Assembly (NCBI RefSeq): GCF_050947335.1
Contig: NW_027473882.1
Coordinates: 1 to 64,000 of the forward strand
DNA: 64,000 nucleotides
Direction of reading: 5' to 3'
From: Megachile rotundata
Taxonomy: Eukaryota; Arthropoda; Insecta; Hymenoptera; Megachilidae
This document shows, one piece after another, positions 11,202 through 23,568 of the stretch (positions are counted from its first letter, which is position 1; each line of letters opens with the position of its first letter). Under the pieces are notes generated by a model. It was not told the DNA's origin, searched no databases, and saw only the letters and a list, made by a program, of their open reading frames with translations. The position numbers were made by a program, and so were the translations under genes.

Positions 11202-12967
11202 TCTATCGATCATATAAGCATAATATGGCTAATAATATGAGTTAGATTCATAAAAATAAGAGTAATAAGTATAGTAATTGTCTTTCTATCGATCATATAA
11301 GCACAATATGGCTAATAATATGAGTTAGATTGATAATAATAAGAGTAATAAGTATAGTATTTGTCGTTCTATCGATCATATAAGCATAATATGGCTAATA
11401 ATATGAGTTAGATTCATAATAATAAGAGTAATAAGTATAGTAATTGTTGTTCTATCGATCATATAAGCATAATATGGCTAATAATATGAGTTAGATTGAT
11501 AATAATAAGAGTAATAAGTATAGTAATTGTCGTTCTCTCGATCATATAAGCATAATATGGCTAATAATATGAGTTAGAGTGATAATACTAAGAGTAGTGA
11601 GTACAGTAATTCTCATTCCATCGATCATATAAGCATAATATGGCTAATAATATGAGTTAGATTGATAATAATAAGAGTCATAAGTATAGTATTTGTCGTT
11701 CTATCGATCATATAAGCATAATATGGCTAATAATACGAGTTAGATTGATAATAATAAGAGTAATAAGTATAGTAATTGTCGTTCTATCGATCATTTAAGC
11801 ATAATATGGCTAATAATATGAGTTAGATTGATAATGATAACAGTAATAAGTATAGTAATTGTCGTTCTATCGATAATATAAGCATAATATGGCTAATAAT
11901 ATGAGTTAGATTGATAATACTAAGAGTAGTGAGTATAGTAATTCTCGTTCTATCGATCATATAAGCATAATATGGCTAATAATATGAGTTAGATTCATAA
12001 TAATAAGAGTAATAAGTATAGTAATTGTCTTTCTATCGATCATATAAGCACAATATGGCTAATAATATGAGTTAGATTGATAATAATAAGAGTAATGAGT
12101 ATAGTAATTGTCGTTCTATCGAACATATCTGCATAATATGGTTAACAATATGAGTTAGATTGATAATAATAAGAGTAAAGAGTATAGTAATTGTCGTTAT
12201 ATCGATCATATAACCATAATATGGCTAACAGCATGAGTTGGATTGATAATAATAAGAGTAATGAGTATAGTAATTGTAGTTCTATCGATCATATCTGCAT
12301 AATATGGTTAATAATATGAGTTAGATTGATAATAATAAGAGTAATAAGTATAGTATTTGTCGTTCTATCGATCATATAAGCATAATATGGCTAATAATAT
12401 GAGTTAGATTCATAATAATAAGAGTAATAAGTATAGTAATTGTTGTTCTATCGATCATATAAGCATAATATGGCTAATAATATGAGTTAGATTGATAATA
12501 ATAAGAGTAATAAGTATAGTAATTGTCGTTCTCTCGATCATATAAGCATAATATGGCTAATAATATGAGTTAGATTGATAATAATAAGAGTCATAAGTAT
12601 AGTATTTGTCGTTCTATCGATCATATAAGCATAATATGGCTAATAATATGAGTTAGATTGATAATAATAAGAGTAATAAGTATAGTAATTGTCGTTCTAT
12701 CGGTCATTTAAGCATAATATGGCTAATAATATGAGTCAGATTGATAATAATAACAGTAATAAGTATAGTAATTGACGTTCTATCGATAATATAAGCATAA
12801 TATGGCTAATAATATGAGTTAGATTGATAATACTAAGAGTAGTGAGTATAGTAATTCTCGTTCGATCGATCATATAAGCATAATATGGCTAATAATATGA
12901 GTTAGATTGATAATAATAAGAGTAATAAGTATAGTAATTGTCCTTCTATCGGTCATTTAAGCATAAT
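11202..12967 (+). repeat. 21-22 monomers after the first J/K cassette
   Basis: The stretch mixes gattcataat, tctttctatcg, tctctcgatc, gagtcataag, catttaagc with gataatgataacag, cgataat and cgaacatatctgc/ggttaacaat monomers. Its part 11690-12570 reappears at 13101-13981 (offset 1411 bp, 17 monomers), with gaacatatctgc monomers starting at 12115 and 13526. A local difference is ggctaacagcatg (near 12224) against ggctaagagcatg (near 13635). No gene is present. Confidence 0.8.
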
Positions 12968-14544
12968 ATGGTTAATAATATGAGTTAGATTGATAATATT
13001 GAGTGTAATAAGTATAGTGAATGTCGTTCTATCGATCATATCAGCATAATATGGGTAATAATATGAGTTGGATTGATAATAGTAAGAGTAATGAGTATAG
13101 TATTTGTCGTTCTATCGATCATATAAGCATAATATGGCTAATAATACGAGTTAGATTGATAATAATAAGAGTAATAAGTATAGTAATTGTCGTTCTATCG
13201 ATCATTTAAGCATAATATGGCTAATAATATGAGTTAGATTGATAATGATAATAGTAATAAGTATAGTAATTGTCGTTCTATCGATAATATAAGCATAATA
13301 TGGCTAATAATATGAGTTAGATTGATAATACTAAGAGTAGTGAGTATAGTAATTCTCGTTCTATCGATCATATAAGCATAATATGGCTAATAATATGAGT
13401 TAGATTCATAATAATAAGAGTAATAAGTATAGTAATTGTCTTTCTATCGATCATATAAGCACAATATGGCTAATAATATGAGTTAGATTGATAATAATAA
13501 GAGTAATGAGTATAGTAATTGTCGTTCTATCGAACATATCTGCATAATATGGTTAACAATATGAGTTAGATTGATAATAATAAGAGTAAAGAGTATAGTA
13601 ATTGTCGTTATATCGATCATATAACCATAATATGGCTAAGAGCATGAGTTGGATTGATAATAATAAGAGTAATGAGTATAGTAATTGTAGTTCTATCGAT
13701 CATATCTGCATAATATGGTTAATAATATGAGTTAGATTGATAATAATAAGAGTAATAAGTATAGTATTTGTCGTTCTATCGATCATATAAGCATAATATG
13801 GCTAATAATATGAGTTAGATTCATAATAATAAGAGTAATAAGTATAGTAATTGTTGTTCTATCGATCATATAAGCATAATATGGCTAATAATATGAGTTA
13901 GATTGATAATAATAAGAGTAATAAGTATAGTATTTGTCGTTCTCTCGATCATATAAGCATAATATGGCTAATAATATGAGTTAGAGTGATAATACTAAGA
14001 GTAGTGAGTACAGTAATTCTCATTCCATCGATCATATAAGCATAATATGGCTAATAATATGAGTTAGATTGATAATAATAAGAGTCATAAGTATAGTATT
14101 TGTCGTTCTATCGATCATTTAAGCATAATATGGCTAATAATATGAGTTAGATTGATAATGATAACAGTAATAAGTATAGTAATTGTCGTTCTATCGATAA
14201 TATAAGCATAATATGGCTAATAATATGAGTTAGATTGATAATACTAAGAGTAGTGAGTATAGTAATTCTCGTTCTATCGATCATATAAGCATAATATGGC
14301 TAATAATATGAGTTAGATTGATAATAATAAGAGTAATAAGTATAGTAATTGTCGTTCTATCGGTCATTTAAGCATAATATGGCTAATAATATGAGTCAGA
14401 TTGATAATAATAACAGTAATAAGTATAGTAATTGTCGTTCTATCGATAATATAAGCATAATATGGCTAATAATATGAGTTAGATTGATAATACTAAGAGT
14501 AGTGAGTATAGTAATTCTCGTTCGATCGATCATATAAGCATAAT
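12968..14544 (+). repeat. 19-monomer unit (1577 bp), copy A
   Basis: This unit begins inside a ggttaat monomer and carries K at 13028, the gataatgataatag monomer near 13243, tctttctatcg, cgaacatatctgc at 13526, ggctaagagcatg, gttgttctatcg, tctctcgatc, ccatcgatc and gagtcataag. It is followed directly by copy B, so the two form a clean tandem pair with boundaries at 12968, 14545 and 16122. Copy A has tattgagtgt near 12998 where copy B has tagtgagtgt. Confidence 0.88.
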
Positions 14545-16121
14545 ATGGTTAATAATATGAGTTAGATTGATAATAGTGAGTGTAATAAGTATAGTGAATG
14601 TCGTTCTATCGATCATATCAGCATAATATGGGTAATAATATGAGTTGGATTGATAATAGTAAGAGTAATGAGTATAGTATTTGTCGTTCTATCGATCATA
14701 TAAGCATAATATGGCTAATAATACGAGTTAGATTGATAATAATAAGAGTAATAAGTATAGTAATTGTCGTTCTATCGATCATTTAAGCATAATATGGCTA
14801 ATAATATGAGTTAGATTGATAATGATAATAGTAATAAGTATAGTAATTGTCGTTCTATCGATAATATAAGCATAATATGGCTAATAATATGAGTTAGATT
14901 GATAATACTAAGAGTAGTGAGTATAGTAATTCTCGTTCTATCGATCATATAAGCATAATATGGCTAATAATATGAGTTAGATTCATAATAATAAGAGTAA
15001 TAAGTATAGTAATTGTCTTTCTATCGATCATATAAGCACAATATGGCTAATAATATGAGTTAGATTGATAATAATAAGAGTAATGAGTATAGTAATTGTC
15101 GTTCTATCGAACATATCTGCATAATATGGTTAACAATATGAGTTAGATTGATAATAATAAGAGTAAAGAGTATAGTAATTGTCGTTATATCGATCATATA
15201 ACCATAATATGGCTAAGAGCATGAGTTGGATTGATAATAATAAGAGTAATGAGTATAGTAATTGTAGTTCTATCGATCATATCTGCATAATATGGTTAAT
15301 AATATGAGTTAGATTGATAATAATAAGAGTAATAAGTATAGTATTTGTCGTTCTATCGATCATATAAGCATAATATGGCTAATAATATGAGTTAGATTCA
15401 TAATAATAAGAGTAATAAGTATAGTAATTGTTGTTCTATCGATCATATAAGCATAATATGGCTAATAATATGAGTTAGATTGATAATAATAAGAGTAATA
15501 AGTATAGTATTTGTCGTTCTCTCGATCATATAAGCATAATATGGCTAATAATATGAGTTAGAGTGATAATACTAAGAGTAGTGAGTACAGTAATTCTCAT
15601 TCCATCGATCATATAAGCATAATATGGCTAATAATATGAGTTAGATTGATAATAATAAGAGTCATAAGTATAGTATTTGTCGTTCTATCGATCATTTAAG
15701 CATAATATGGCTAATAATATGAGTTAGATTGATAATGATAACAGTAATAAGTATAGTAATTGTCGTTCTATCGATAATATAAGCATAATATGGCTAATAA
15801 TATGAGTTAGATTGATAATACTAAGAGTAGTGAGTATAGTAATTCTCGTTCTATCGATCATATAAGCATAATATGGCTAATAATATGAGTTAGATTGATA
15901 ATAATAAGAGTAATAAGTATAGTAATTGTCGTTCTATCGGTCATTTAAGCATAATATGGCTAATAATATGAGTCAGATTGATAATAATAACAGTAATAAG
16001 TATAGTAATTGTCGTTCTATCGATAATATAAGCATAATATGGCTAATAATATGAGTTAGATTGATAATACTAAGAGTAGTGAGTATAGTAATTCTCGTTC
16101 GATCGATCATATAAGCATAAT
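14545..16121 (+). repeat. 19-monomer unit, copy B
   Basis: This is the adjoining copy of 12968-14544, with K at 14605 and cgaacatatctgc at 15103. It is almost base-for-base the same. It was copied again, together with the following 2.2 kb, to 19110-20686. The right end is fixed where ggttaat is replaced by ggctaat at 16122. Confidence 0.88.
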
Positions 16122-16181
16122 ATGGCTAATAATATGAGTTAGATTGATAATAATAAGAGTAATAAGTATAGTAATTGTCGT

Positions 16182-16596
16182 TCTATCGGTCATTTAAGCA
16201 TAATATGGCGAATAATATGAGTTGGGTTGATAAAACTAAGAATAATAAGTATAGTAACTGTCGTTCTATCGATCATATAAGCATAATATGGATAATAATA
16301 TGAGTTAGAATGACAATAATAAGAGTAATAAGTATAGTAATTGTCGTTCTATCGATCATATCTGCATAATATGGTTAATAATATGAGTTAGATTGATAAT
16401 AGTGAGTGTAATAAGTATAGTGAATGTCGTTCTATCGATCATATCAGCATAATATGGGTAATAATATGAGTTGGATTGATAATAGTAAGAGTAATGAGTA
16501 TAGTATTTGTCGTTCTATCGATCATATAAGCATAATATGGCTAATAATACGAGTTAGATTGATAATAATAAGAGTAATAAGTATAGTAATTGTCGT
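16182..16596 (+). repeat. J/K cassette 2
   Basis: J starts at 16182 and K at 16431. The second monomer has ggataat and gaatgacaat instead of ggttaat and gaatgataat, a pair of private changes that is also present in the copy at 20747. This confirms that the two cassettes are related by the 4565-bp duplication and not by separate origin. Confidence 0.85.
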
Positions 16597-18339
16597 TCTA
16601 TCGATCATATAAGCATAATATGGCTAATAATATGAGTTAGAGTGATAATACTAAGAGTAGTGAGTACAGTAATTCTCATTCCATCGATCATATAAGCATA
16701 ATATGGCTAATAATATGAGTTAGATTGATAATAATAAGAGTCATAAGTATAGTATTTGTCGTTCTATCGATCATTTAAGCATAATATGGCTAATAATATG
16801 AGTTAGATTGATAATGATAACAGTAATAAGTATAGTAATTGTCGTTATATCGATCATATAACCATAATATGGCTAACAGCATGAGTTGGATTGATAATAA
16901 TAAGAGTAATGAGTATAGTAATTGTCGTTCTATCGAACATATCTGCATAATATGGTTAACAATATGAGTTAGATTGATAATAATAAGAGTAATAAGTATA
17001 GTAATTGTCGTTCTCTCGATCATATAAGCATAATATGGCTAATAATATGAGTTAGAGTGATAATACTAAGAGTAGTGAGTACAGTAATTCTCATTCCATC
17101 GATCATATAAGCATAATATGGCTAATAATATGAGTTAGATTGATAATAATAAGAGTCATAAGTATAGTATTTGTCGTTCTATCGATCATATAAGCATAAT
17201 ATGGCTAATAATACGAGTTAGATTGATAATAATAAGAGTAATAAGTATAGTAATTGTCGTTCTATCGATCATTTAAGCATAATATGGCTAATAATATGAG
17301 TTAGATTGATAATGATAACAGTAATAAGTATAGTAATTGTCGTTCTATCGATAATATAAGCATAATATGGCTAATAATATGAGTTAGAGTGATAATACTA
17401 AGAGTAGTGAGTACAGTAATTCTCATTCCATCGATCATATAAGCATAATATGGCTAATAATATGAGTTAGATTCATAATAATAGCAGTAATAAGTACAGT
17501 AATTGTCGTTCTATCGATAATATAAGCATAATATGGCTAATAATATGAGTTAGATTGATAATACTAAGAGTAGTGAGTACAGTAATTGTCGTTCTATCGA
17601 TCATATAAGCATAATATGGCTAATAATATGAGTTAGATTGATAATAATAAGAGTAGTAAGTATAGTATTTGTCGTTCTATCGATCATATAAGCATAATAT
17701 GGCTAATAATACGAGTTAGATTGATAATAATAAGAGTAATAAGTATAGTAATTGTCGTTCTATCGATCATTTAACCATAATATGGCTAATAATATGAGTT
17801 AGATTGATAATAATAAGAGTAATAAGTTTAGTAATTGTCGTTCTATCGATAATATAAGCATAATATGGCTAATAATATGAGTTAGATTGATAATACTAAG
17901 GGTAGTGAGTATAGTAATTCTCGTTCTATCGATCATATGAGCATAATATGGCTAATAATATGAGTTGGATTGATAATAGTAAGAGTAATAAGTATAGTAA
18001 TTGTCGTTCTATCGATCATATGAGCATAATGTGGCTAATAATATGAGTTAGATTGATAATACTAAGAGTAGTGAGTATAGTAATTCTCATTCTATCGATC
18101 ATATAAGCATAATATGGCTAATAATATGAGTTAGATAGATAATAATAAGAGTAATGAGTATAGTAATTGTAGTTCTATCGATCATATCTGCATAATATGG
18201 TTAATAATATGAGTTAGATTCATAATAATAACAGTAATAAGTATAGTAATTGTCGTTCTATCGATCATTTAAGCATAATATGGCTAATAATATGAGTTAG
18301 ATTTATAATAATAAGAGTAATAAGTATAGTAATTGTCGT
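16597..18339 (+). repeat. 21 monomers with agagtgataatac, catttaacc and catatgagc types
   Basis: The stretch has two gagtcataag monomers, a second cgaacatatctgc (start 16929) with ggttaacaat, two gagttagagtgataatac/ccatcgatc pairs, a gataatagcag monomer, a catttaacc monomer, gttt in aataagtttag near 17826, and catatgagc monomers with ataatgtgg near 18026. The whole run is copied to 21162-22904. A minus-strand open frame at 16790-17023 is a by-product and has no coding signature. Confidence 0.8.
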
Positions 18340-18505
18340 TCTATCGGTCATTTAAGCATAATATGGCGAATAATATGAGTTGGGTTGATAAAACTAAGAA
18401 TAATAAGTATAGTAACTGTCGTTCTATCGATCATATAAGCATAATATGGTTAATAATATGAGTTAGAATGATAATAATAAGAGTAATAAGTATAGTAATT
18501 GTCGT
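18340..18505 (+). repeat. Truncated J cassette (two monomers)
   Basis: J at 18340 and its usual follower (ggttaat, gaatgataat) at 18423 are present. The next monomer at 18506 is alpha m23 (ttcgatcgatc) instead of the usual catatctgc type. The cassette was cut by a junction to alpha. Confidence 0.82.
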
Positions 18506-18920
18506 TCGATCGATCATATCTGCATAATATGGTTAATAATATGAGTTAGATTGATAATAATAAGAGTAATGAGTATTGTAATTGTCGTACTATCGATCAT
18601 ATAAGCATAATATGGCTAATAATGTGAGTTAGATTGATAATAGTGAGTGCAATAAATATAGTAATTGTCGTTCTATCGCTCATATAAGCACAATATGGCT
18701 AATAATATGAGTTAGATTGATAATAATAAGAGTAATAAGTATAGTAATTGTCGTTCTATCGATCATATAAGCATAATATGGCTAATAATATGAGTTAGAT
18801 TGATAATAATAAGTGTAATAAGTATAGTAATTGTCGTTCTATCGGTCATTTAAGCATAATATGGCTAATAATATGAGTCAGATGGATAATAATAACAGTA
18901 ATAAGTATAGTAATTGTCGT
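18506..18920 (+). repeat. Alpha fragment m23-m27 in the linker
   Basis: Five monomers follow the alpha order: ttcgatcgatc at 18506, actatcg with gtgagtgcaataaat at 18589, cgctc at 18672, aagtgtaataag at 18755 and cggtcattt with gagtcagatgg at 18838. The gagtcagatgg state is shared with copy 1 at 2155 and with 25561 and 33444. The fragment sits between the two copies of the 55-monomer duplication and is absent from them. Confidence 0.85.
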
Positions 18921-19109
18921 TCTATCGATAATATAAGCATAATATGGCTAATAATATGAGTTAGATTGATAATACTAAGAGTAGTGAGTATAGTAATTCT
19001 CGTTCTATCGATCATATAATCATAATATGGCTAATAATATGAGTTAGATTGATAATACTAAGAGTAGTGAGTATAGTAATTCTCGTTCGATCGATCATAT
19101 AAGCATAAT

Positions 19110-20686
19110 ATGGTTAATAATATGAGTTAGATTGATAATAGTGAGTGTAATAAGTATAGTGAATGTCGTTCTATCGATCATATCAGCATAATATGGGTAA
19201 TAATATGAGTTGGATTGATAATAGTAAGAGTAATGAGTATAGTATTTGTCGTTCTATCGATCATATAAGCATAATATGGCTAATAATACGAGTTAGATTG
19301 ATAATAATAAGAGTAATAAGTATAGTAATTGTCGTTCTATCGATCATTTAAGCATAATATGGCTAATAATATGAGTTAGATTGATAATGATAATAGTAAT
19401 AAGTATAGTAATTGTCGTTCTATCGATAATATAAGCATAATATGGCTAATAATATGAGTTAGATTGATAATACTAAGAGTAGTGAGTATAGTAATTCTCG
19501 TTCTATCGATCATATAAGCATAATATGGCTAATAATATGAGTTAGATTCATAATAATAAGAGTAATAAGTATAGTAATTGTCTTTCTATCGATCATATAA
19601 GCACAATATGGCTAATAATATGAGTTAGATTGATAATAATAAGAGTAATGAGTATAGTAATTGTCGTTCTATCGAACATATCTGCATAATATGGTTAACA
19701 ATATGAGTTAGATTGATAATAATAAGAGTAAAGAGTATATTAATTGTCGTTATATCGATCATATAACCATAATATGGCTAAGAGCATGAGTTGGATTGAT
19801 AATAATAAGAGTAATGAGTATAGTAATTGTAGTTCTATCGATCATATCTGCATAATATGGTTAATAATATGAGTTAGATTGATAATAATAAGAGTAATAA
19901 GTATAGTATTTGTCGTTCTATCGATCATATAAGCATAATATGGCTAATAATATGAGTTAGATTCATAATAATAAGAGTAATAAGTATAGTAATTGTTGTT
20001 CTATCGATCATATAAGCATAATATGGCTAATAATATGAGTTAGATTGATAATAATAAGAGTAATAAGTATAGTATTTGTCGTTCTCTCGATCATATAAGC
20101 ATAATATGGCTAATAATATGAGTTAGAGTGATAATACTAAGAGTAGTGAGTACAGTAATTCTCATTCCATCGATCATATAAGCATAATATGGCTAATAAT
20201 ATGAGTTAGATTGATAATAATAAGAGTCATAAGTATAGTATTTGTCGTTCTATCGATCATTTAAGCATAATATGGCTAATAATATGAGTTAGATTGATAA
20301 TGATAACAGTAATAAGTATAGTAATTGTCGTTCTATCGATAATATAAGCATAATATGGCTAATAATATGAGTTAGATTGATAATACTAAGAGTAGTGAGT
20401 ATAGTAATTCTCGTTCTATCGATCATATAAGCATAATATGGCTAATAATATGAGTTAGATTGATAATAATAAGAGTAATAAGTATAGTAATTGTCGTTCT
20501 ATCGGTCATTTAAGCATAATATGGCTAATAATATGAGTCAGATTGATAATAATAACAGTAATAAGTATAGTAATTGTCGTTCTATCGATAATATAAGCAT
20601 AATATGGCTAATAATATGAGTTAGATTGATAATACTAAGAGTAGTGAGTATAGTAATTCTCGTTCGATCGATCATATAAGCATAAT
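19110..20686 (+). repeat. 19-monomer unit, third copy
   Basis: This is the image of 14545-16121 carried along in the 4565-bp duplication, with K at 19170 and cgaacatatctgc near 19670. The 1577-bp tandem pair is therefore older than the 55-monomer event, because only its right-hand member was copied. Confidence 0.85.
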
Positions 20687-20746
20687 ATGGCTAATAATAT
20701 GAGTTAGATTGATAATAATAAGAGTAATAAGTATAGTAATTGTCGT

Positions 20747-21161
20747 TCTATCGGTCATTTAAGCATAATATGGCGAATAATATGAGTTGGGTTGATAAAA
20801 CTAAGAATAATAAGTATAGTAACTGTCGTTCTATCGATCATATAAGCATAATATGGATAATAATATGAGTTAGAATGACAATAATAAGAGTAATAAGTAT
20901 AGTAATTGTCGTTCTATCGATCATATCTGCATAATATGGTTAATAATATGAGTTAGATTGATAATAGTGAGTGTAATAAGTATAGTGAATGTCGTTCTAT
21001 CGATCATATCAGCATAATATGGGTAATAATATGAGTTGGATTGATAATAGTAAGAGTAATGAGTATAGTATTTGTCGTCCTATCGATCATATAAGCATAA
21101 TATGGCTAATAATACGAGTTAGATTGATAATAATAAGAGTAATAAGTATAGTAATTGTCGT
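20747..21161 (+). repeat. J/K cassette 3
   Basis: J is at 20747 and K at 20996. It keeps the ggataat and gaatgacaat changes of the cassette at 16182. A T-to-C change gives gtcgtcctatcg near 21079, which only this copy has. Confidence 0.85.
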
Positions 21162-22904
21162 TCTATCGATCATATAAGCATAATATGGCTAATAATATGA
21201 GTTAGAGTGATAATACTAAGAGTAGTGAGTACAGTAATTCTCATTCCATCGATCATATAAGCATAATATGGCTAATAATATGAGTTAGATTGATAATAAT
21301 AAGAGTCATAAGTATAGTATTTGTCGTTCTATCGATCATTTAAGCATAATATGGCTAATAATATGAGTTAGATTGATAATGATAACAGTAATAAGTATAG
21401 TAATTGTCGTTATATCGATCATATAACCATAATATGGCTAACAGCATGAGTTGGATTGATAATAATAAGAGTAATGAGTATAGTAATTGTCGTTCTATCG
21501 AACATATCTGCATAATATGGTTAACAATATGAGTTAGATTGATAATAATAAGAGTAATAAGTATAGTAATTGTCGTTCTCTCGATCATATAAGCATAATA
21601 TGGCTAATAATATGAGTTAGAGTGATAATACTAAGAGTAGTGAGTACAGTAATTCTCATTCCATCGATCATATAAGCATAATATGGCTAATAATATGAGT
21701 TAGATTGATAATAATAAGAGTCCTAAGTATAGTATTTGTCGTTCTATCGATCATATAAGCATAATATGGCTAATAATACGAGTTAGATTGATAATAATAA
21801 GAGTAATAAGTATAGTAATTGTCGTTCTATCGATCATTTAAGCATAATATGGCTAATAATATGAGTTAGATTGATAATGATAACAGTAATAAGTATAGTA
21901 ATTGTCGTTCTATCGATAATATAAGCATAATATGGCTAATAATATGAGTTAGAGTGATAATACTAAGAGTAGTGAGTACAGTAATTCTCATTCCATCGAT
22001 CATATAAGCATAATATGGCTAATAATATGAGTTAGATTCATAATAATAGCAGTAATAAGTACAGTAATTGTCGTTCTATCGATAATATAAGCATAATATG
22101 GCTAATAATATGAGTTAGATTGATAATACTAAGAGTAGTGAGTACAGTAATTGTCGTTCTATCGATCATATAAGCATAATATGGCTAATAATATGTGTTA
22201 GATTGATAATAATAAGAGTAGTAAGTATAGTATTTGTCGTTCTATCGATCATATAAGCATAATATGGCTAATAATACGAGTTAGATTGATAATAATAAGA
22301 GTAATAAGTATAGTAATTGTCGTTCTATCGATCATTTAACCATAATATGGCTAATAATATGAGTTAGATTGATAATAATAAGAGTAATAAGTTTAGTAAT
22401 TGTCGTTCTATCGATAATATAAGCATAATATGGCTAATAATATGAGTTAGATTGATAATACTAAGGGTAGTGAGTATAGTAATTCTCGTTCTATCGATCA
22501 TATGAGCATAATATGGCTAATAATATGAGTTGGATTGATAATAGTAAGAGTAATAAGTATAGTAATTGTCGTTCTATCGATCATATGAGCATAATGTGGC
22601 TAATAATATGAGTTAGATTGATAATACTAAGAGTAGTGAGTATAGTAATTCTCATTCTATCGATCATATAAGCATAATATGGCTAATAATATGAGTTAGA
22701 TAGATAATAATAAGAGTAATGAGTATAGTAATTGTAGTTCTATCGATCATATCTGCATAATATGGTTAATAATATGAGTTAGATTCATAATAATAACAGT
22801 AATAAGTATAGTAATTGTCGTTCTATCGATCATTTAAGCATAATATGGCTAATAATATGAGTTAGATTGATAATAATAAGAGTAATAAGTATAGTAATTG
22901 TCGT

Positions 22905-23568
22905 TCTATCGGTCATTTAAGCATAATATGGCTAATAATATGTGTCAGATTGATAATAATAACAGTAATAAGCATAGTAATTGTCGTTCTATCGATAATA
23001 TAAGCATAATATGGCTAATAATATGAGTTAGAATGATAATAATAAGAGTAATAAGTATAGTAATTGTCGTTCTATCGATCATATCTGCATAATATGGTTA
23101 ATAATATGAGTTAGATTGATGATAATAAGAGTAATAAGTATAGTATTTGTCGTTCTATCGATCATATAAGCATAATATGGCTAATAATATGAGTTAGATT
23201 GATAATAATAAGAGTAATAAGTATAGTAATTGTCGTTCTATCGGTCATTTAAGCATAATATGGCTAATAATATGTGTCAGATTGATAATAATAACAGTAA
23301 TAAGTATAGTAATTGTCGTTCTATCGATAATATAAGCATAATATGGCTAATAATATGAGTTAGATTGATAATAATAAGAGTAATAAGTATAGTAATTGTC
23401 GTTCTATCGGTCATTTAAGCATAATATGGCTAATAATATGTGTCAGATTGATAATAATAACAGTAATAAGCATAGTAATTGTCGTTCTATCGATAATATA
23501 AGCATAATATGGCTAATAATATGAGTTAGAATGATAATAATAAGAGTAATAAGTATAGTAATTGTCGT
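22905..23568 (+). repeat. Eight-monomer patch with tgtgtcag, 6-monomer repeat
   Basis: Monomers with cggtcattt and atgtgtcag start at 22905, 23237 and 23403. The pair at 22905-23070 (aagcatag, then gagttagaatgat) repeats at 23403-23568, offset 498 bp (6 monomers). The middle copy at 23237 has aagtatag. A catatctgc monomer with gattgatgataat near 23117 reappears near 32493. The patch bridges two larger duplications. Confidence 0.8.

Larger units (their letters stand above)
14465..18365 (+). repeat. 55-monomer-offset duplication, copy 1 (3.9 kb)
   Basis: This 3.9-kb stretch reappears at 19030-22930, offset 4565 bp (55 x 83). It holds the 19-monomer copy B, a J/K cassette at 16182 and a run of agagtgataatac/ccatcgatc, gataatagcag, catttaacc and catatgagc monomers. 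The left limit is set where cgataatataagc (14450) is opposed by catataatcat (19015). The right limit is set where ggcgaat (18366) is opposed by ggctaat (22931). Confidence 0.88.
19030..22930 (+). repeat. 55-monomer-offset duplication, copy 2 (3.9 kb)
   Basis: This is the second copy of 14465-18365. Differences I noticed are agtatattaat near 19738, gtcgtcctatcg near 21079, gagtcctaag near 21718 (copy 1 has gagtcataag), atatgtgttag near 22192 (copy 1 atatgagttag), and gattgataat at 22868 against gatttataat at 18303. That is of the order of 0.2% divergence. gagtcctaag and atatgtgttag are the diagnostic changes later found again at 23793 and 24268. Confidence 0.88.

Noticed and set aside
11029..11217. 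62-codon open frame on the + strand, repeated with near-identical product at 13021, 14598, 16424, 19163, 20989, 28127, 37421 and, diverged, 48874
   Set aside because: It spans a little over two satellite monomers. The 83-bp unit is not a multiple of three, so the same DNA is read in successive frames. The product is rich in I, S and N with no recognisable domain, and the copies are identical because the DNA was duplicated, not because of coding constraint. I see no ribosome-binding, promoter or splice context.
16790..17023. 77-codon minus-strand open frame, also at 21355, 28493 and 29489
   Set aside because: It is made of antisense monomers around the tatatcg/cgaacatatctgc order. The sequence is low in complexity (I, L, Y, N), frames shift between monomers, and all four occurrences sit in duplicated blocks. 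This is a chance frame.
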